A stretch of 64,000 nt of DNA from Acidovorax carolinensis. Its GTDB lineage: Bacteria > Pseudomonadota > Gammaproteobacteria > Burkholderiales > Burkholderiaceae_C. The stretch spans positions 3,991,501 to 4,055,500 of the forward strand of contig NZ_CP021361.1 of assembly GCF_002157145.1 (NCBI RefSeq), in the 5' to 3' direction. The notes below the pieces were generated by a model. The model made no database searches and was not told the DNA's origin. It worked only from the letters and a program-made list of their open reading frames with translations. Each line of letters starts with the position of its first letter. The first letter of the stretch is position 1. Of the stretch, positions 50,518 through 58,793 are shown in pieces. The position numbers and the translations under genes were made by a program.

Positions 50518-51685
50518 AGCCCTGACGCGCGACGCCCGGGCGCTGGCGAACGGCGATATCGTGCTGTCGGCCCCTGAAACCGAGGTGGCACGCCAAATGC
50601 AGATCTGCAATGCCTGCCGCTACTGCGAAGGCTTTTGCGCCGTGTTCCCGGCCATGACGCGCCGGCTCGAATTTGGCAAGGCCGATATCCACTTCCTGGC
50701 CAACCTGTGCCACAACTGCGGCGCCTGCCTGCACGCCTGCCAATACGCACCGCCGCACGAGTTTGCGGTGAACGTGCCCCAGGCCATGGCCCAGGTGCGC
50801 GGGCAGACCTATGCCGATTACGCCTGGCCACCGGCGCTGGGCCAGCTCTACCAGCGCCAGGGGCTCACGCTGTCGCTGGCGCTGGCCGCAGGGCTGGCGC
50901 TGTTCCTGGTGCTGGCCGTGGTGCTGCACGGCCAGGGCCCGGCCGCGCTGTGGAGCACGCCGGTGGGCGGCTTTTACGGCATCTTCCCGCACAACCTGCT
51001 GGTGGGCTTGTTTGCGCCGGTGTTCCTGTTTGCCACGCTGGCGCTGGCGCTGGGCGTGCGCCGCTTCTGGCGCGACGTGACACCCGCCACCAGCGGCGCG
51101 CCGCTGTCCACACCGGCCGCTGCCGAGGCCACCGATGCGGTGCTGCGCCTCAAATACCTGGACGGCGGCCATGGCGACGGCTGCCACAACGAGGACGATG
51201 CCTACACCCTGTCGCGCCGGCGCTTTCACCACCTCACGTTCTACGGTTTCATGCTGTGCTTTGCAGCCACCAGCGTGGCCACGGTGTACCACTATGCCTT
51301 CGGCTGGGCCGCGCCCTACGACCTGCCCAGCCTGCCCAAACTGCTGGGCGTGGTGGGCGGCGTCAGCCTGGCGCTGGGTACGGCCGGCCTGTGGCGGCTG
51401 AACCTGCGCCGCCACCCGCTGCATGGCGATGCCGCGCAAAAACCCATGGACCGCGGCTTCATTGCCCTGCTGTTCCTCACCGCCACCAGTGGCCTGGCGC
51501 TGTGGCTGGGCCGTGACACGCCCGCCTTGGCGCTGTTGCTGTGCCTGCACCTGGGCGCGGTGATGGCACTGTTTGCCACGCTGCCCTACGGCAAGTTTGC
51601 CCACGGCATCTTCCGCACTGCGGCGCTGTTGCGCCACGCGGTGGAAAAACGCCAGCCCAACCCCATCGGGCTGGGTGCGGACTGA
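50504..51685 (+). CDS. tcuB: Tricarballylate utilisation protein TcuB (Fe-S/haem membrane protein)
   Basis: 393 residues from ATG 50504, with AAGGAG 6 bases upstream. Two cysteine clusters for 4Fe-4S centres: C35, C38, C41, C45 ([11 protein letters not shown]) and C69, C72, C75, C79 ([11 protein letters not shown]). About six membrane helices follow, with histidines that could bind haem ([26 protein letters not shown]). It is the membrane partner that reoxidises TcuA. It overlaps tcuA by 14 bases. Confidence 0.9.
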   Translation: MQSLEALTRDARALANGDIVLSAPETEVARQMQICNACRYCEGFCAVFPAMTRRLEFGKADIHFLANLCHNCGACLHACQYAPPHEFAVNVPQAMAQVRGQTYADYAWPPALGQLYQRQGLTLSLALAAGLALFLVLAVVLHGQGPAALWSTPVGGFYGIFPHNLLVGLFAPVFLFATLALALGVRRFWRDVTPATSGAPLSTPAAAEATDAVLRLKYLDGGHGDGCHNEDDAYTLSRRRFHHLTFYGFMLCFAATSVATVYHYAFGWAAPYDLPSLPKLLGVVGGVSLALGTAGLWRLNLRRHPLHGDAAQKPMDRGFIALLFLTATSGLALWLGRDTPALALLLCLHLGAVMALFATLPYGKFAHGIFRTAALLRHAVEKRQPNPIGLGAD

Positions 51686-51737
51686 GCGCACCACGATCCC
51701 ACGCCACCCATCACCCACAACACCCCGAGGAGACCCC

Positions 51738-52715
51738 ATGAACAAACGCCAACTGCTGCGCGCCACCGCGCTCGCTGCCTCGTCCCTGCTGCTGGCCGGC
51801 ACGGCCGCCGCCCAGGAATTTCCGCCCAAGAAACCCGTCACGCTGGTGGTGGGCTTTGCCGCGGGCGGCGCTGCCGACGCAGCCGCGCGCCTGATCGCCA
51901 AAAAGCTGGGCGAGAACATCGGCCAGTCGGTGGTGGTGGACAACAAGGGCGGCGCGGGCGGCAACATTGCCCACCAGTTTGTCGCCAATGCCGCACCCGA
52001 TGGCTCGGTGCTGCTGTTCGGCTCGGTCGGCCCGCTGACCATTGCCCCGCATCTGATGAAGCTCAGCTACGACCCCTTCAAGGACCTGGCGCCCATCTCG
52101 GGCGGCGTGAACTTTCCCAACGTGCTGGTGGTGCACAAGGGCACGGGCGTGAAGACGCTGGCCGAGTTCGTTCAGCTGTCCAAAAAGAAACCCGGCAGCG
52201 TGGACTTTGCCTCCACCGGCGCGGGCTCGGCATCGCACCTGGCGGGGGAGTTGTTCAACCAGCGCGCCGGCATCGACATGGTGCATGTGCCCTACAAGGG
52301 CGGCGCGCCCGCGCTGCAGGACCTGCTGGGCGAACGCATTGCCTCCTACTTTGCCGCGCCGCCCACCGCCATGCCGCATGTGGAAACCGGCAAGCTGATT
52401 CCGCTGGCCACCACGGGCCTGACGCGCCCGGCCTACCTGCCCAACATCCCCACGGTGGCCGAGTCGGGCTTTCCGGGGTTCGAGGCGCTGAACTGGTATG
52501 CCTTCGTGGCGCCCGGCAAGACCCCAGCGCCGCTGCTGGACCGCTGGAACAAGGAGATCGTGAAGGTGCTAAATGACCCGGGCGTGAAGGAAGCCTTGCT
52601 CAAGCACGGCCTCACGCCGCAGCCCACCACGCGCGCCGAATTCACGGCCTTCATGAAGAAGGAATCGACCCAGTGGGCCGCCATCATCAAGGAGCGCAAG
52701 CTCACGGCGGACTGA
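51738..52715 (+). CDS. Bug-family tripartite tricarboxylate transporter substrate-binding protein
   Basis: 325 residues with a signal peptide (ALAASSLLLAGTAAAQE) and the Bug/TctC pattern: PVTLVVGFAAGGAADAAARL, VDNKGGAGGNIAHQFVANAAPDG, MVHVPYKGGAPALQDLLGERI and LPNIPTVAESGFPGFEALNWY. A periplasmic solute receptor, here presumably for tricarballylate or citrate-like acids given the tcu neighbours. GAGGAGA precedes the ATG. The membrane components TctA and TctB are not present nearby, so it must work with components encoded elsewhere or act as an orphan receptor. Confidence 0.9.
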   Translation: MNKRQLLRATALAASSLLLAGTAAAQEFPPKKPVTLVVGFAAGGAADAAARLIAKKLGENIGQSVVVDNKGGAGGNIAHQFVANAAPDGSVLLFGSVGPLTIAPHLMKLSYDPFKDLAPISGGVNFPNVLVVHKGTGVKTLAEFVQLSKKKPGSVDFASTGAGSASHLAGELFNQRAGIDMVHVPYKGGAPALQDLLGERIASYFAAPPTAMPHVETGKLIPLATTGLTRPAYLPNIPTVAESGFPGFEALNWYAFVAPGKTPAPLLDRWNKEIVKVLNDPGVKEALLKHGLTPQPTTRAEFTAFMKKESTQWAAIIKERKLTAD

Positions 52716-52763
52716 TTTCGGCACGGCACCCCGACGAGGCCACAGGTGCCTCGCTCAAACCAT

Positions 52764-52784
52764 GCGGCCCCGTCAGAGGGCCGC
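52764..52784 (+). terminator. Putative terminator hairpin between the tcu operon and the Nudix gene
   Basis: GCGGCCC-CGTCAGA-GGGCCGC, a perfect 7-bp stem, followed by TGCGTTTT. It lies 49 bases after the binding-protein stop and spans the end of the convergent Nudix gene. Confidence 0.5.
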
Positions 52785-53264
52785 TGCGTTTTGCAGCACG
52801 CTCGCGTCGGTGTGGATCAGTGCCAGCGGCGCACGCTGCCCGGCCAGGTAGTCCTGGATGCTCTGCAACACCAGCGGGCTGCGGTGGCGGCCTGCGCTGG
52901 CATGCAACTCATCCAGCGTCATCCACACGGTGCGCACAATGCCTTCGTCGAGCGCGCGCCATTCGTGGTGCGTGCCCACCGTGCCGGCAAAGGCAAACCG
53001 CAAGTAGGTGATGTCGTCGCCCGTGCGCGTGCGCGTAAAGCGGTTGAGGTACACGCCCACCAGGGCCACGGGTGTGAAATCGTGCGCCGTTTCCTCCAGC
53101 ACCTCGCGCACGCAGGCCTCGATGGGTGACTCGCCCGGGTCCAGGTGACCGGCCGGGTTGTTGAGCTTGAGGCCATCGGCCGTGTCTTCTTCGACCAACA
53201 GGAAGCGACCATCGCGTTCGATGATGGCGGCCACGGTGACATTGGGTTTCCAGCGGTTTGGCAT
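52773..53264 (-). CDS. Nudix hydrolase (NudJ-like)
   Basis: 163 residues from ATG 53264 (starts at 53273 and 53282 are also in frame; none has a clear ribosome-binding site). The Nudix box is intact: GHLDPGESPIEACVREVLEE then TAHDF, following KPNVTVAAIIERDGRFLLVEE. The sequence around NRFTRTRTGDDITYLRFAF resembles NudJ-type phosphatases that act on nucleoside or thiamine/HMP pyrophosphates. The substrate is unknown. Confidence 0.88.
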   Translation of the reverse strand: MPNRWKPNVTVAAIIERDGRFLLVEEDTADGLKLNNPAGHLDPGESPIEACVREVLEETAHDFTPVALVGVYLNRFTRTRTGDDITYLRFAFAGTVGTHHEWRALDEGIVRTVWMTLDELHASAGRHRSPLVLQSIQDYLAGQRAPLALIHTDASVLQNAAAL

Positions 53265-53355
53265 GGCGCGCATTATGACCATGGGCCGTGACAGGCGCCT
53301 GATGGGGCCCGCAAAGGCGCTTTGGAGCCGCCACGGGACGCTTCTTGAGCGCCGT

Positions 53356-54060
53356 TCAGTGCGGCACCACGGGCGCCTGCACGAAGTCGTCGAGCGACAG
53401 TCCCTTTTCCTGGAGCAGAGCCTCCAGCACCGGCTGCAGGCGGCCCAGGCTCTCGTGCACCGCCTCGCGCACGGTGTCCACCACCACCTGGGTGCTGCGC
53501 TCGATCTCGATATTCAGGCGGTCACCCACCAGCTTGTTTTCAAACACGGTGGCACGGCGGGTTTCGGGGATCAGCCAGACCTCGAACCAGCCCTCGGCCC
53601 GGTTCACTTCCGCCACCGTGAGGCTGGCGCCGTGGATGGCGATGTAGCCCTTGGCGAAAACGTATTTGCGAAAGTCGGGCGGCACGGCCACGCGCCACAC
53701 CAGGTTGTTGTCGAACTCCCGGCGCTCGATGAGCGTGCCGGTGAAATCGACATGGCCCGACAGCGGGTGCCCGCCGATCTCGGCGCCATCCTTGGCAGCG
53801 CGTTCCACGTTCACGCGGTCGCCCTGCTGGTAGCTGCCCAGCGTGGTGATGTTCAGGCTTTGCAGCATCACGTCGAAGTTGGCCTGCGTGGGCGAGAGGA
53901 TTTCCGTCACCGTGAGGCACACGCCGTCGGTGGCGACGCTGGCGCCAATGGCCAGGTCCTGGCAGAAGCCTTCGGGGAAGTCGAGCGTGAAGGTGCGCAG
54001 CCCTGCGCGGTCGTGTATGGCGGCAATGCCTGCCGTGGCTTGGACGATGCCTGTGAACAT
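53356..54060 (-). CDS. ribE: Riboflavin synthase, alpha chain
   Basis: 234 residues from ATG 54060 (MFTGIVQATAGI, the invariant family start). Two lumazine-binding repeats: the first to about 115 (GVCLTVTEI, GGHPLSGHVDFTG), the second from about 118 (GYIAIHGASLTVAEVN). It is about 20 residues longer than typical owing to a C-terminal tail (LQEKGLSLDDFVQAPVVPH). It dismutates two lumazines to riboflavin. No FMN riboswitch was recognised in the 258-bp upstream gap, which holds a GC-rich repeat. Confidence 0.94.
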   Translation of the reverse strand: MFTGIVQATAGIAAIHDRAGLRTFTLDFPEGFCQDLAIGASVATDGVCLTVTEILSPTQANFDVMLQSLNITTLGSYQQGDRVNVERAAKDGAEIGGHPLSGHVDFTGTLIERREFDNNLVWRVAVPPDFRKYVFAKGYIAIHGASLTVAEVNRAEGWFEVWLIPETRRATVFENKLVGDRLNIEIERSTQVVVDTVREAVHESLGRLQPVLEALLQEKGLSLDDFVQAPVVPH

Positions 54061-54214
54061 GGTGGCGCGGCTTTCCGGGTGCGTTGGAATGGGAGTCGGG
54101 AATTTTGCCACTGGCCGCCTTCACAGGTCACCCTGGGGTTGAAACCTGCATGCGTCCTGCTTTCATGTGTGTCGTACCAGCTCAGGGCGCCCAAAACTGG
54201 CGCAGCCCAGGCCA

Positions 54215-54314
54215 GGGCAGCCGAGCAAGGGCCGCCCCGCAGCGAGGGCTGCGTCCCCCTGCCCGCGCGCAGCGCAAGAGCGGGGGGAAGACGCGAAGCG
54301 TCTCAGGGGGGTGT
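54215..54314 (-). repeat. GC-rich repeat (family 2, reverse orientation)
   Basis: Plus strand: CAGCCGAGCAAGGGCCGCCC, GCGTCCCCCTGCCCGCGCGC, GGGGGGAAGACGCGAAGCGT and CTCAGGGGGG. Its reverse complement matches 13161-13218. It fills the gap between ribE and the phytase-like gene. Confidence 0.65.
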
Positions 54315-54318
54315 CACC

Positions 54319-55674
54319 CTACCTTGCGCGCAGCAGCTCGCCGACTTCCAGCAGCACCAGCTCGTTGTCGTCGGCCTTGTTCGGGTCGCGGCTGCTGCTG
54401 AACGGCAGGTTGTTGTCGTTGCCCACCACGATGTGGGTGCCGTCCACCACATCCACGTTTTCGATGGTGAAGAACGGGAAAGTCAGCACGCCGTTGGTCA
54501 AGGGCTTCTTGGCAATCTTCTGCGGGTCCTGGATGGCCATGAGGTCGATGAAGCCGATCTTGCGGATCTCGCCGCCCACGTTCGCGTCGCTCATTTCCAC
54601 CTTGTACACGCGCTTGAACTTGGGCAGATCATGGAAGCAGTCGGTGCGCTTTTGGTCTGCCGGGCAGGCCTTGTCGGCAGTGCCTTCGCCATTGTCGCGC
54701 TCGATGATCAGGCCCGTGGTGGCGTCGATCATGTTGAAGTCGCCAATCGCGTGGTGGTTGCCTTCCATCACGTACTTCCAGTGGCGGCCCGTCCATTGCT
54801 CGGACTTCACGTCGAACTCCAGCACGCGCAGGTATTGCTTGCCACTCACGTTTTCATAGGCCTTGGCCTCTTCGTTCCACAGCGCGCCTTCGAGCAGTGC
54901 ATAGAGCTTGCTGCCGTCCTTGGAGGCGGCCATGGCCTCAAATCCCTTGGAACGCTTGACCTCGAACGCCGTGGGCTTGGCATCAGGGGCGCCGGGCATG
55001 AGCACACCAGGCGCGTCGGGCGAGCGCACCACCTTGCCATCCACCTGGGTTTCGAACACAGCCAGCACCTTGCCGCGCAGGTCGGCCTTGATCAGGAAAG
55101 GGCCAAATTCTTCGCCGATCCACAGCGCGCCACCGGCGAACTGGAAGCTCTCGGGGTCCAGGTCTGCGCCGGTCAGGTAGCGCTGCTTGGTGCCTTCCTG
55201 GGTGATGCGAAACGGCAGCTTCTTGTCGGGGTCGTGCAGGAACAGGGTTTTCAGGCGGTTGAATTTGCCGCTTTGAAAGTCCACCTTGTAGTGGCTCAGG
55301 TGCAGCATGAAGTCGGGCGAGTTGGCCTTGGAGCCAGCGCCGTTGTCGGTCAGAACCCAATACGAGCCATCGGCCATGCGCTTGATGCCCGAGTGCCCCT
55401 GCACCGGCTGGCCCTTGAACGGCACCGAAATGCCCGTGGGGCGACCAACCGACTTGCCTTCCACGCTGGCGAGCTTTTCGACGCGGCTGCCGGTGGTGAA
55501 CTTGCCACTGGTCTGCAGGTCTGCAGGCGCATCCTTGGGGGCGGAGATCAGCGTGAGGGCGGGCAGCACTGCGTGTCCGGCCAGAGTGGCGGGGTAGGCC
55601 TGCTGGGCCAGGGCAGAGGTGGACGCGGCGCACAGCAGGGCGGCGCAGGCTGCAAGGCGGGAGAGACGGAGCAT
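54319..55674 (-). CDS. Phytase-like esterase domain protein, secreted
   Basis: 451 residues from ATG 55674, with a signal peptide (LAACAALLCAASTSALAQQ). The body matches the esterase-like-activity-of-phytase (Phytase-like) family: GHSGIKRMADGSYWVLTDNGAG near 95-115, DLDPESFQFAGGALWIGEEFGPFLI near 190, KGFEAMAASKDGSKLYALLEGAL near 250, and IENVDVVDGTHIVVGNDNNLPFSSSR near 420. Such beta-propeller proteins are periplasmic or secreted and may hydrolyse phosphate esters; activity here is inferred. A Pho-box-like direct repeat lies 67-84 bases upstream. Confidence 0.85.
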   Translation of the reverse strand: MLRLSRLAACAALLCAASTSALAQQAYPATLAGHAVLPALTLISAPKDAPADLQTSGKFTTGSRVEKLASVEGKSVGRPTGISVPFKGQPVQGHSGIKRMADGSYWVLTDNGAGSKANSPDFMLHLSHYKVDFQSGKFNRLKTLFLHDPDKKLPFRITQEGTKQRYLTGADLDPESFQFAGGALWIGEEFGPFLIKADLRGKVLAVFETQVDGKVVRSPDAPGVLMPGAPDAKPTAFEVKRSKGFEAMAASKDGSKLYALLEGALWNEEAKAYENVSGKQYLRVLEFDVKSEQWTGRHWKYVMEGNHHAIGDFNMIDATTGLIIERDNGEGTADKACPADQKRTDCFHDLPKFKRVYKVEMSDANVGGEIRKIGFIDLMAIQDPQKIAKKPLTNGVLTFPFFTIENVDVVDGTHIVVGNDNNLPFSSSRDPNKADDNELVLLEVGELLRAR

Positions 55675-55740
55675 GGTGGCGATCAGGGTGGATGAAGCCG
55701 CAACGATGCATGGGCCGCGTGACTTGCCCGTGAACGCTAC

Positions 55741-55758
55741 ATGACGCCGCCTTGACAG
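55741..55758 (-). promoter_or_regulatory. Pho-box-like site upstream of the phytase-like gene
   Basis: Minus strand: CTGTCAA-GGCG-GCGTCAT, two 7-bp half sites with a 4-bp gap matching the PhoB consensus (CTGTCAT-N4-CTGTCAT) at six and five of seven positions. A third, weaker half site (CGTTCAC) follows at the same 11-bp period. Confidence 0.5.
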
Positions 55759-55844
55759 GCCGGGGGGCAGTTCTGCAGAAGGCGCCCGCGCCCGCCTGCG
55801 TGTCCTGCGGGGGGGCCCAGCAGGCGCCCGGCTGGGCCATGCCG

Positions 55845-56402
55845 TCAGCGCGTGGAGGGCCAAGCTGTTGCCGCCGCCATGGCGCGCGCCATGTACACCG
55901 CGCCCGCGCCATAGGTGGCCAGGCGCTCGCGCTGCGCGGCATCGCCCAGCGGCCTGGGGGCATAGCCATGCCGCTCCCAATAGGTTTGTGAGCCCTGCAC
56001 CGAAACCAGCGCCGTGTGCCGCAGTCCCTGCACCGCCGCCTCGTCCCACAGCGACTGCAGCAGTGCCTGCGCCATGCCCTGCCCGGCAAAGGCGGACAAC
56101 ACCGCCATGTCATGCAGGTACAGCGTGTCGGCCTGCGGCACGGGCTCGAAATCACCGTGCAGAGGCGTCACCTTGCCCAGTGCGGAGCGGTAGGCGGCCA
56201 GATAGGCGCAGATTTTTCCATCGCGCTCCAGCACCAGCGAGCAGTTGGCCGGGCTGGTCAGGCGGCGCGCAAACACCTCGGCGCTCTCGACGAAGCCCGG
56301 CCCATAGCAGGCGAGCTGCACGGCAAGAAGGTCCGCGAGGTCGTGGTGCACAAGGGCACGCAGACGGACAGGGGACTTTCGGGAAACAGGGGGGGTCAAC
56401 AC
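55845..56402 (-). CDS. GNAT-family N-acetyltransferase
   Basis: 185 residues from GTG 56402; a GTG at 56456 adds 18 residues and cannot be excluded. The GNAT fold is seen in LRALVHHDLADLLAVQLACYG, then LYLHDMAVLSAFAGQGMAQALLQSLWDEA, where the Q/GxGxA acetyl-CoA loop reads FAGQGMAQALL, and QTYWERHGYAPRP near the end. It acetylates an unknown small molecule or protein. It stands alone on the minus strand. Confidence 0.82.
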   Translation of the reverse strand: MLTPPVSRKSPVRLRALVHHDLADLLAVQLACYGPGFVESAEVFARRLTSPANCSLVLERDGKICAYLAAYRSALGKVTPLHGDFEPVPQADTLYLHDMAVLSAFAGQGMAQALLQSLWDEAAVQGLRHTALVSVQGSQTYWERHGYAPRPLGDAAQRERLATYGAGAVYMARAMAAATAWPSTR

Positions 56403-56740
56403 GGTGGCTGCAGACAAAAAGCAAGCACCGGATTGTCGGGCAAGGGGAGCCAACACCTGGTTGGCTTGCGACGCGCGCTCGGCGCGCGGGCGGTCAGACG
56501 GCCTGCGCGGCCTGTGCGGAGGCTGGCAGGCCCCAGGCGCTGGCGGTCACGGTCAGCACGGCAGCAATGGTGGCATTCACGGGCGGGAGAGAGAGGATCG
56601 GCATGGCAAACAGCATTCGGAAAACAGAACAATGCCGCAAAGGTAACCACCGGCCATGACGCGCTGATGACTGACTTGCGCCCTGTTCAAAGTGGACCAA
56701 CGAAGCGTTGTGCGCACGGTATCGCAGGGACTATTGCGTG
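56403..56740. other. Non-coding gap between the GNAT and 5'-nucleotidase genes
   Basis: With the next 76 bases this makes a 414-bp gap. The first 250 bases show no supported gene; a 36-40-codon minus-strand frame (56494-56604 or 56616) encodes a signal-peptide-like string but has no ribosome-binding site. The remainder leads into the Pho-box-like promoter of the next gene. Confidence 0.35.
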
Positions 56741-56758
56741 TCGTCACACGGCCGTCAC
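56741..56758 (+). promoter_or_regulatory. Pho-box-like site upstream of the 5'-nucleotidase gene
   Basis: TCGTCAC-ACGG-CCGTCAC, half sites of 7 bp with a 4-bp gap, four and five matches to the PhoB half-site consensus, 59 bases before the ATG. Weaker than the site at 55741-55758. Confidence 0.4.
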
Positions 56759-56816
56759 GCAATGACAAAACACTGCGCCCTTGTTGTTTCAAGTCGTCAC
56801 ATTACCGAAGGCCCCC

Positions 56817-58712
56817 ATGCACCTGCACGCTCCGTTCTCCACGCCCCGCCGTCCGCTGGCCCTGGCCCTGATGGGCGCACTCACCCTGGGCCTGGCGGCC
56901 TGCGGCGGCAGTGACGATGCACCCAGTTTCAAGACCATCGAGCTGAACATCGCCCACATCAACGACCACCACTCGCAGCTCGATGCCTTTGCCGCCACCG
57001 AGCTGACGCTCGACGGCGTGGCCACACAGGTCGAACTGGGCGGCTTTGCGCGCCAGACGGCGGTGTTCAAGTCGCTTGCCGGCACGCCCAACCTGCTCAA
57101 GCTGCATGCGGGCGACGCCATCACGGGCTCGCTGTACTACACCTTCTTCAAGGGCAAGGCCGATGCGCAGATGATGAACAGCATTTGCTTTGACGCCTTC
57201 ATTCCCGGCAACCACGAATTCGACGACGGCGATGGCGTGTTCAAGGGCTTTCTCGATGCACTGGCCGACCCGGCCAACGGCGGCAACTGCAAGACGCCCA
57301 CACTGTCGGCCAACATCGTGCCGCAGACCGGCACGCCGCTGGCCCCGGCCGGCGCCCCCGCCTACCTGCAGCCCTACACCATCAAGAAGATCGACGGCGT
57401 GGACGTGGGCATCGTGGGCGTGACCATTGCTGCCAAGACGATGAACTCTTCGCGCCCGCTGGCCACCACCCAGTTCCAGGACGAGGCGAAGGCGGCACAG
57501 AAGGCCATCGACGATCTCAAGGCCAAGGGCGTGCGCCACATCGTGCTGATGTCGCACCTGGGCTACGACAACGACAAGCAGATCGCCGCGCAACTTACCG
57601 ATGTGGACGTGGTCATCGGTGGCGACTCGCACACCCTGCTGGGCGACTTCAAGGCGGTCGGGGTTGCTTCCGCCACCGGAACCTACCCCACGGTGGTCAA
57701 GAACAAATCGGGCGAGACCGTATGTATCGGCCAGGCCTGGGAATACGCCAAGGCCTACGGGCTCATGAACGTGAAGTTCAATGCGCAAGGCAGCGTAGCC
57801 AGTTGCGCAGGCAAGACCCAGCTGGTGATTGGCGACAGCTTCAAGCGCAAGGACAGCGCGGGCGCGTGGCAGCCCCTGGCCGACGCCGACCGCGCCGCAC
57901 TGGTCACCAAGCTGGCCTCCCATGCCAATGTGAAGGTCGTGACGCCCGACGCCGCAGCCACCCAGACACTATCCGGCTACGCATCCCAGGTCACGGCCCA
58001 GAAGGCCATCACCATCGGCACGGCCAGCGAAGCCCTGTGCCTGATGCGCGTGCCCGGTGGCTCCAATAGCCGCAACACCGGTGTGGCAGGCTGCGAAACC
58101 GCCAACACCCTGGCGCGCGGCAGCGACGCCGCCCAGGTGGTGGCCGAAGCCTTCCTGCGCGCCAGCAAGCGCGCAGACTTTGCGCTGCAAAACGCCGGTG
58201 GCGTGCGCACGCCGATTGCTGCTGGCTCGCTCAGCATGAACACGGCGTTCACGCTGCTGCCGTTCACCAACGTACTGGTTGAGATGGACCTCAAGGGTTC
58301 GGAAGTGATTGCCGCCTTGGAAGACGGCGTGGCCGCCCATCTGGACGCGGCCGTGCCGTCGGACGGTGCGCACCCCTACGCCGCAGGCCTGCGCTGGGAC
58401 CTGGACATGAGCAAAGCCAAGGGCCAGCGCTTCAGCAACGTGCAGGTGCGCAACAAGACCACGGGCGCCTGGGCCGCCATCGACCCTGCCAAGACCTACG
58501 TGCTGGTCACCAACGACTTCGTGGCTGCGGGTGGGGATGGTTATGCCACGCTCAAGCCCGTCTACACCGCAGGCCGCTATGTCAACACCTACCTGCTCTA
58601 CACCCAGAGCTTCGTGGACTATGTGATCGCCCAGGGCACCATCGCCCGCCCCAAGGCGGCTGACTACTCGCACCAGAAGGTCATCACCAAGGCCGGCGTG
58701 GCGCTGCCCTGA
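56817..58712 (+). CDS. 5'-nucleotidase/UshA-family lipoprotein
   Basis: 631 residues from ATG 56817. A lipoprotein signal (LALMGALTLGLAAC, C29) is followed by a calcineurin-like metallophosphatase domain: HINDHHSQLDA near 47, LLKLHAGDAITG, IPGNHEFDDGDG, VLMSHLGYDND and VVIGGDSHTLLGDF. The C-terminal 5'-nucleotidase domain is at about 420-600 (LQNAGGVRTPIAAGSLSMN, VLVTNDFVAAGGDGY). A lipid-anchored enzyme that releases phosphate from nucleotides outside the cytosol. The Pho-box-like site suggests phosphate-starvation induction. Confidence 0.9.
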   Translation: MHLHAPFSTPRRPLALALMGALTLGLAACGGSDDAPSFKTIELNIAHINDHHSQLDAFAATELTLDGVATQVELGGFARQTAVFKSLAGTPNLLKLHAGDAITGSLYYTFFKGKADAQMMNSICFDAFIPGNHEFDDGDGVFKGFLDALADPANGGNCKTPTLSANIVPQTGTPLAPAGAPAYLQPYTIKKIDGVDVGIVGVTIAAKTMNSSRPLATTQFQDEAKAAQKAIDDLKAKGVRHIVLMSHLGYDNDKQIAAQLTDVDVVIGGDSHTLLGDFKAVGVASATGTYPTVVKNKSGETVCIGQAWEYAKAYGLMNVKFNAQGSVASCAGKTQLVIGDSFKRKDSAGAWQPLADADRAALVTKLASHANVKVVTPDAAATQTLSGYASQVTAQKAITIGTASEALCLMRVPGGSNSRNTGVAGCETANTLARGSDAAQVVAEAFLRASKRADFALQNAGGVRTPIAAGSLSMNTAFTLLPFTNVLVEMDLKGSEVIAALEDGVAAHLDAAVPSDGAHPYAAGLRWDLDMSKAKGQRFSNVQVRNKTTGAWAAIDPAKTYVLVTNDFVAAGGDGYATLKPVYTAGRYVNTYLLYTQSFVDYVIAQGTIARPKAADYSHQKVITKAGVALP

Positions 58713-58793
58713 GGAAGATCTGCGTGGCATGCGAACCCATGCCAAGCACCCAACCTGCTCCGGAGTGCAATGCCTTGGCGCTGTGTGGCGCCG

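Noticed and set aside
56494..56616. A 36-40-codon minus-strand frame with a signal-peptide-like string (MPILSLPPVNATIAAVLTV)
   Set aside because: No mature region, no ribosome-binding site and no neighbour relation; could be a gene remnant but support is too weak.
58725..58744. Hairpin TGGCATG-CGAACC-CATGCCA after the 5'-nucleotidase gene
   Set aside because: A perfect 7-bp stem but no T-run on either side, so a terminator is not supported.
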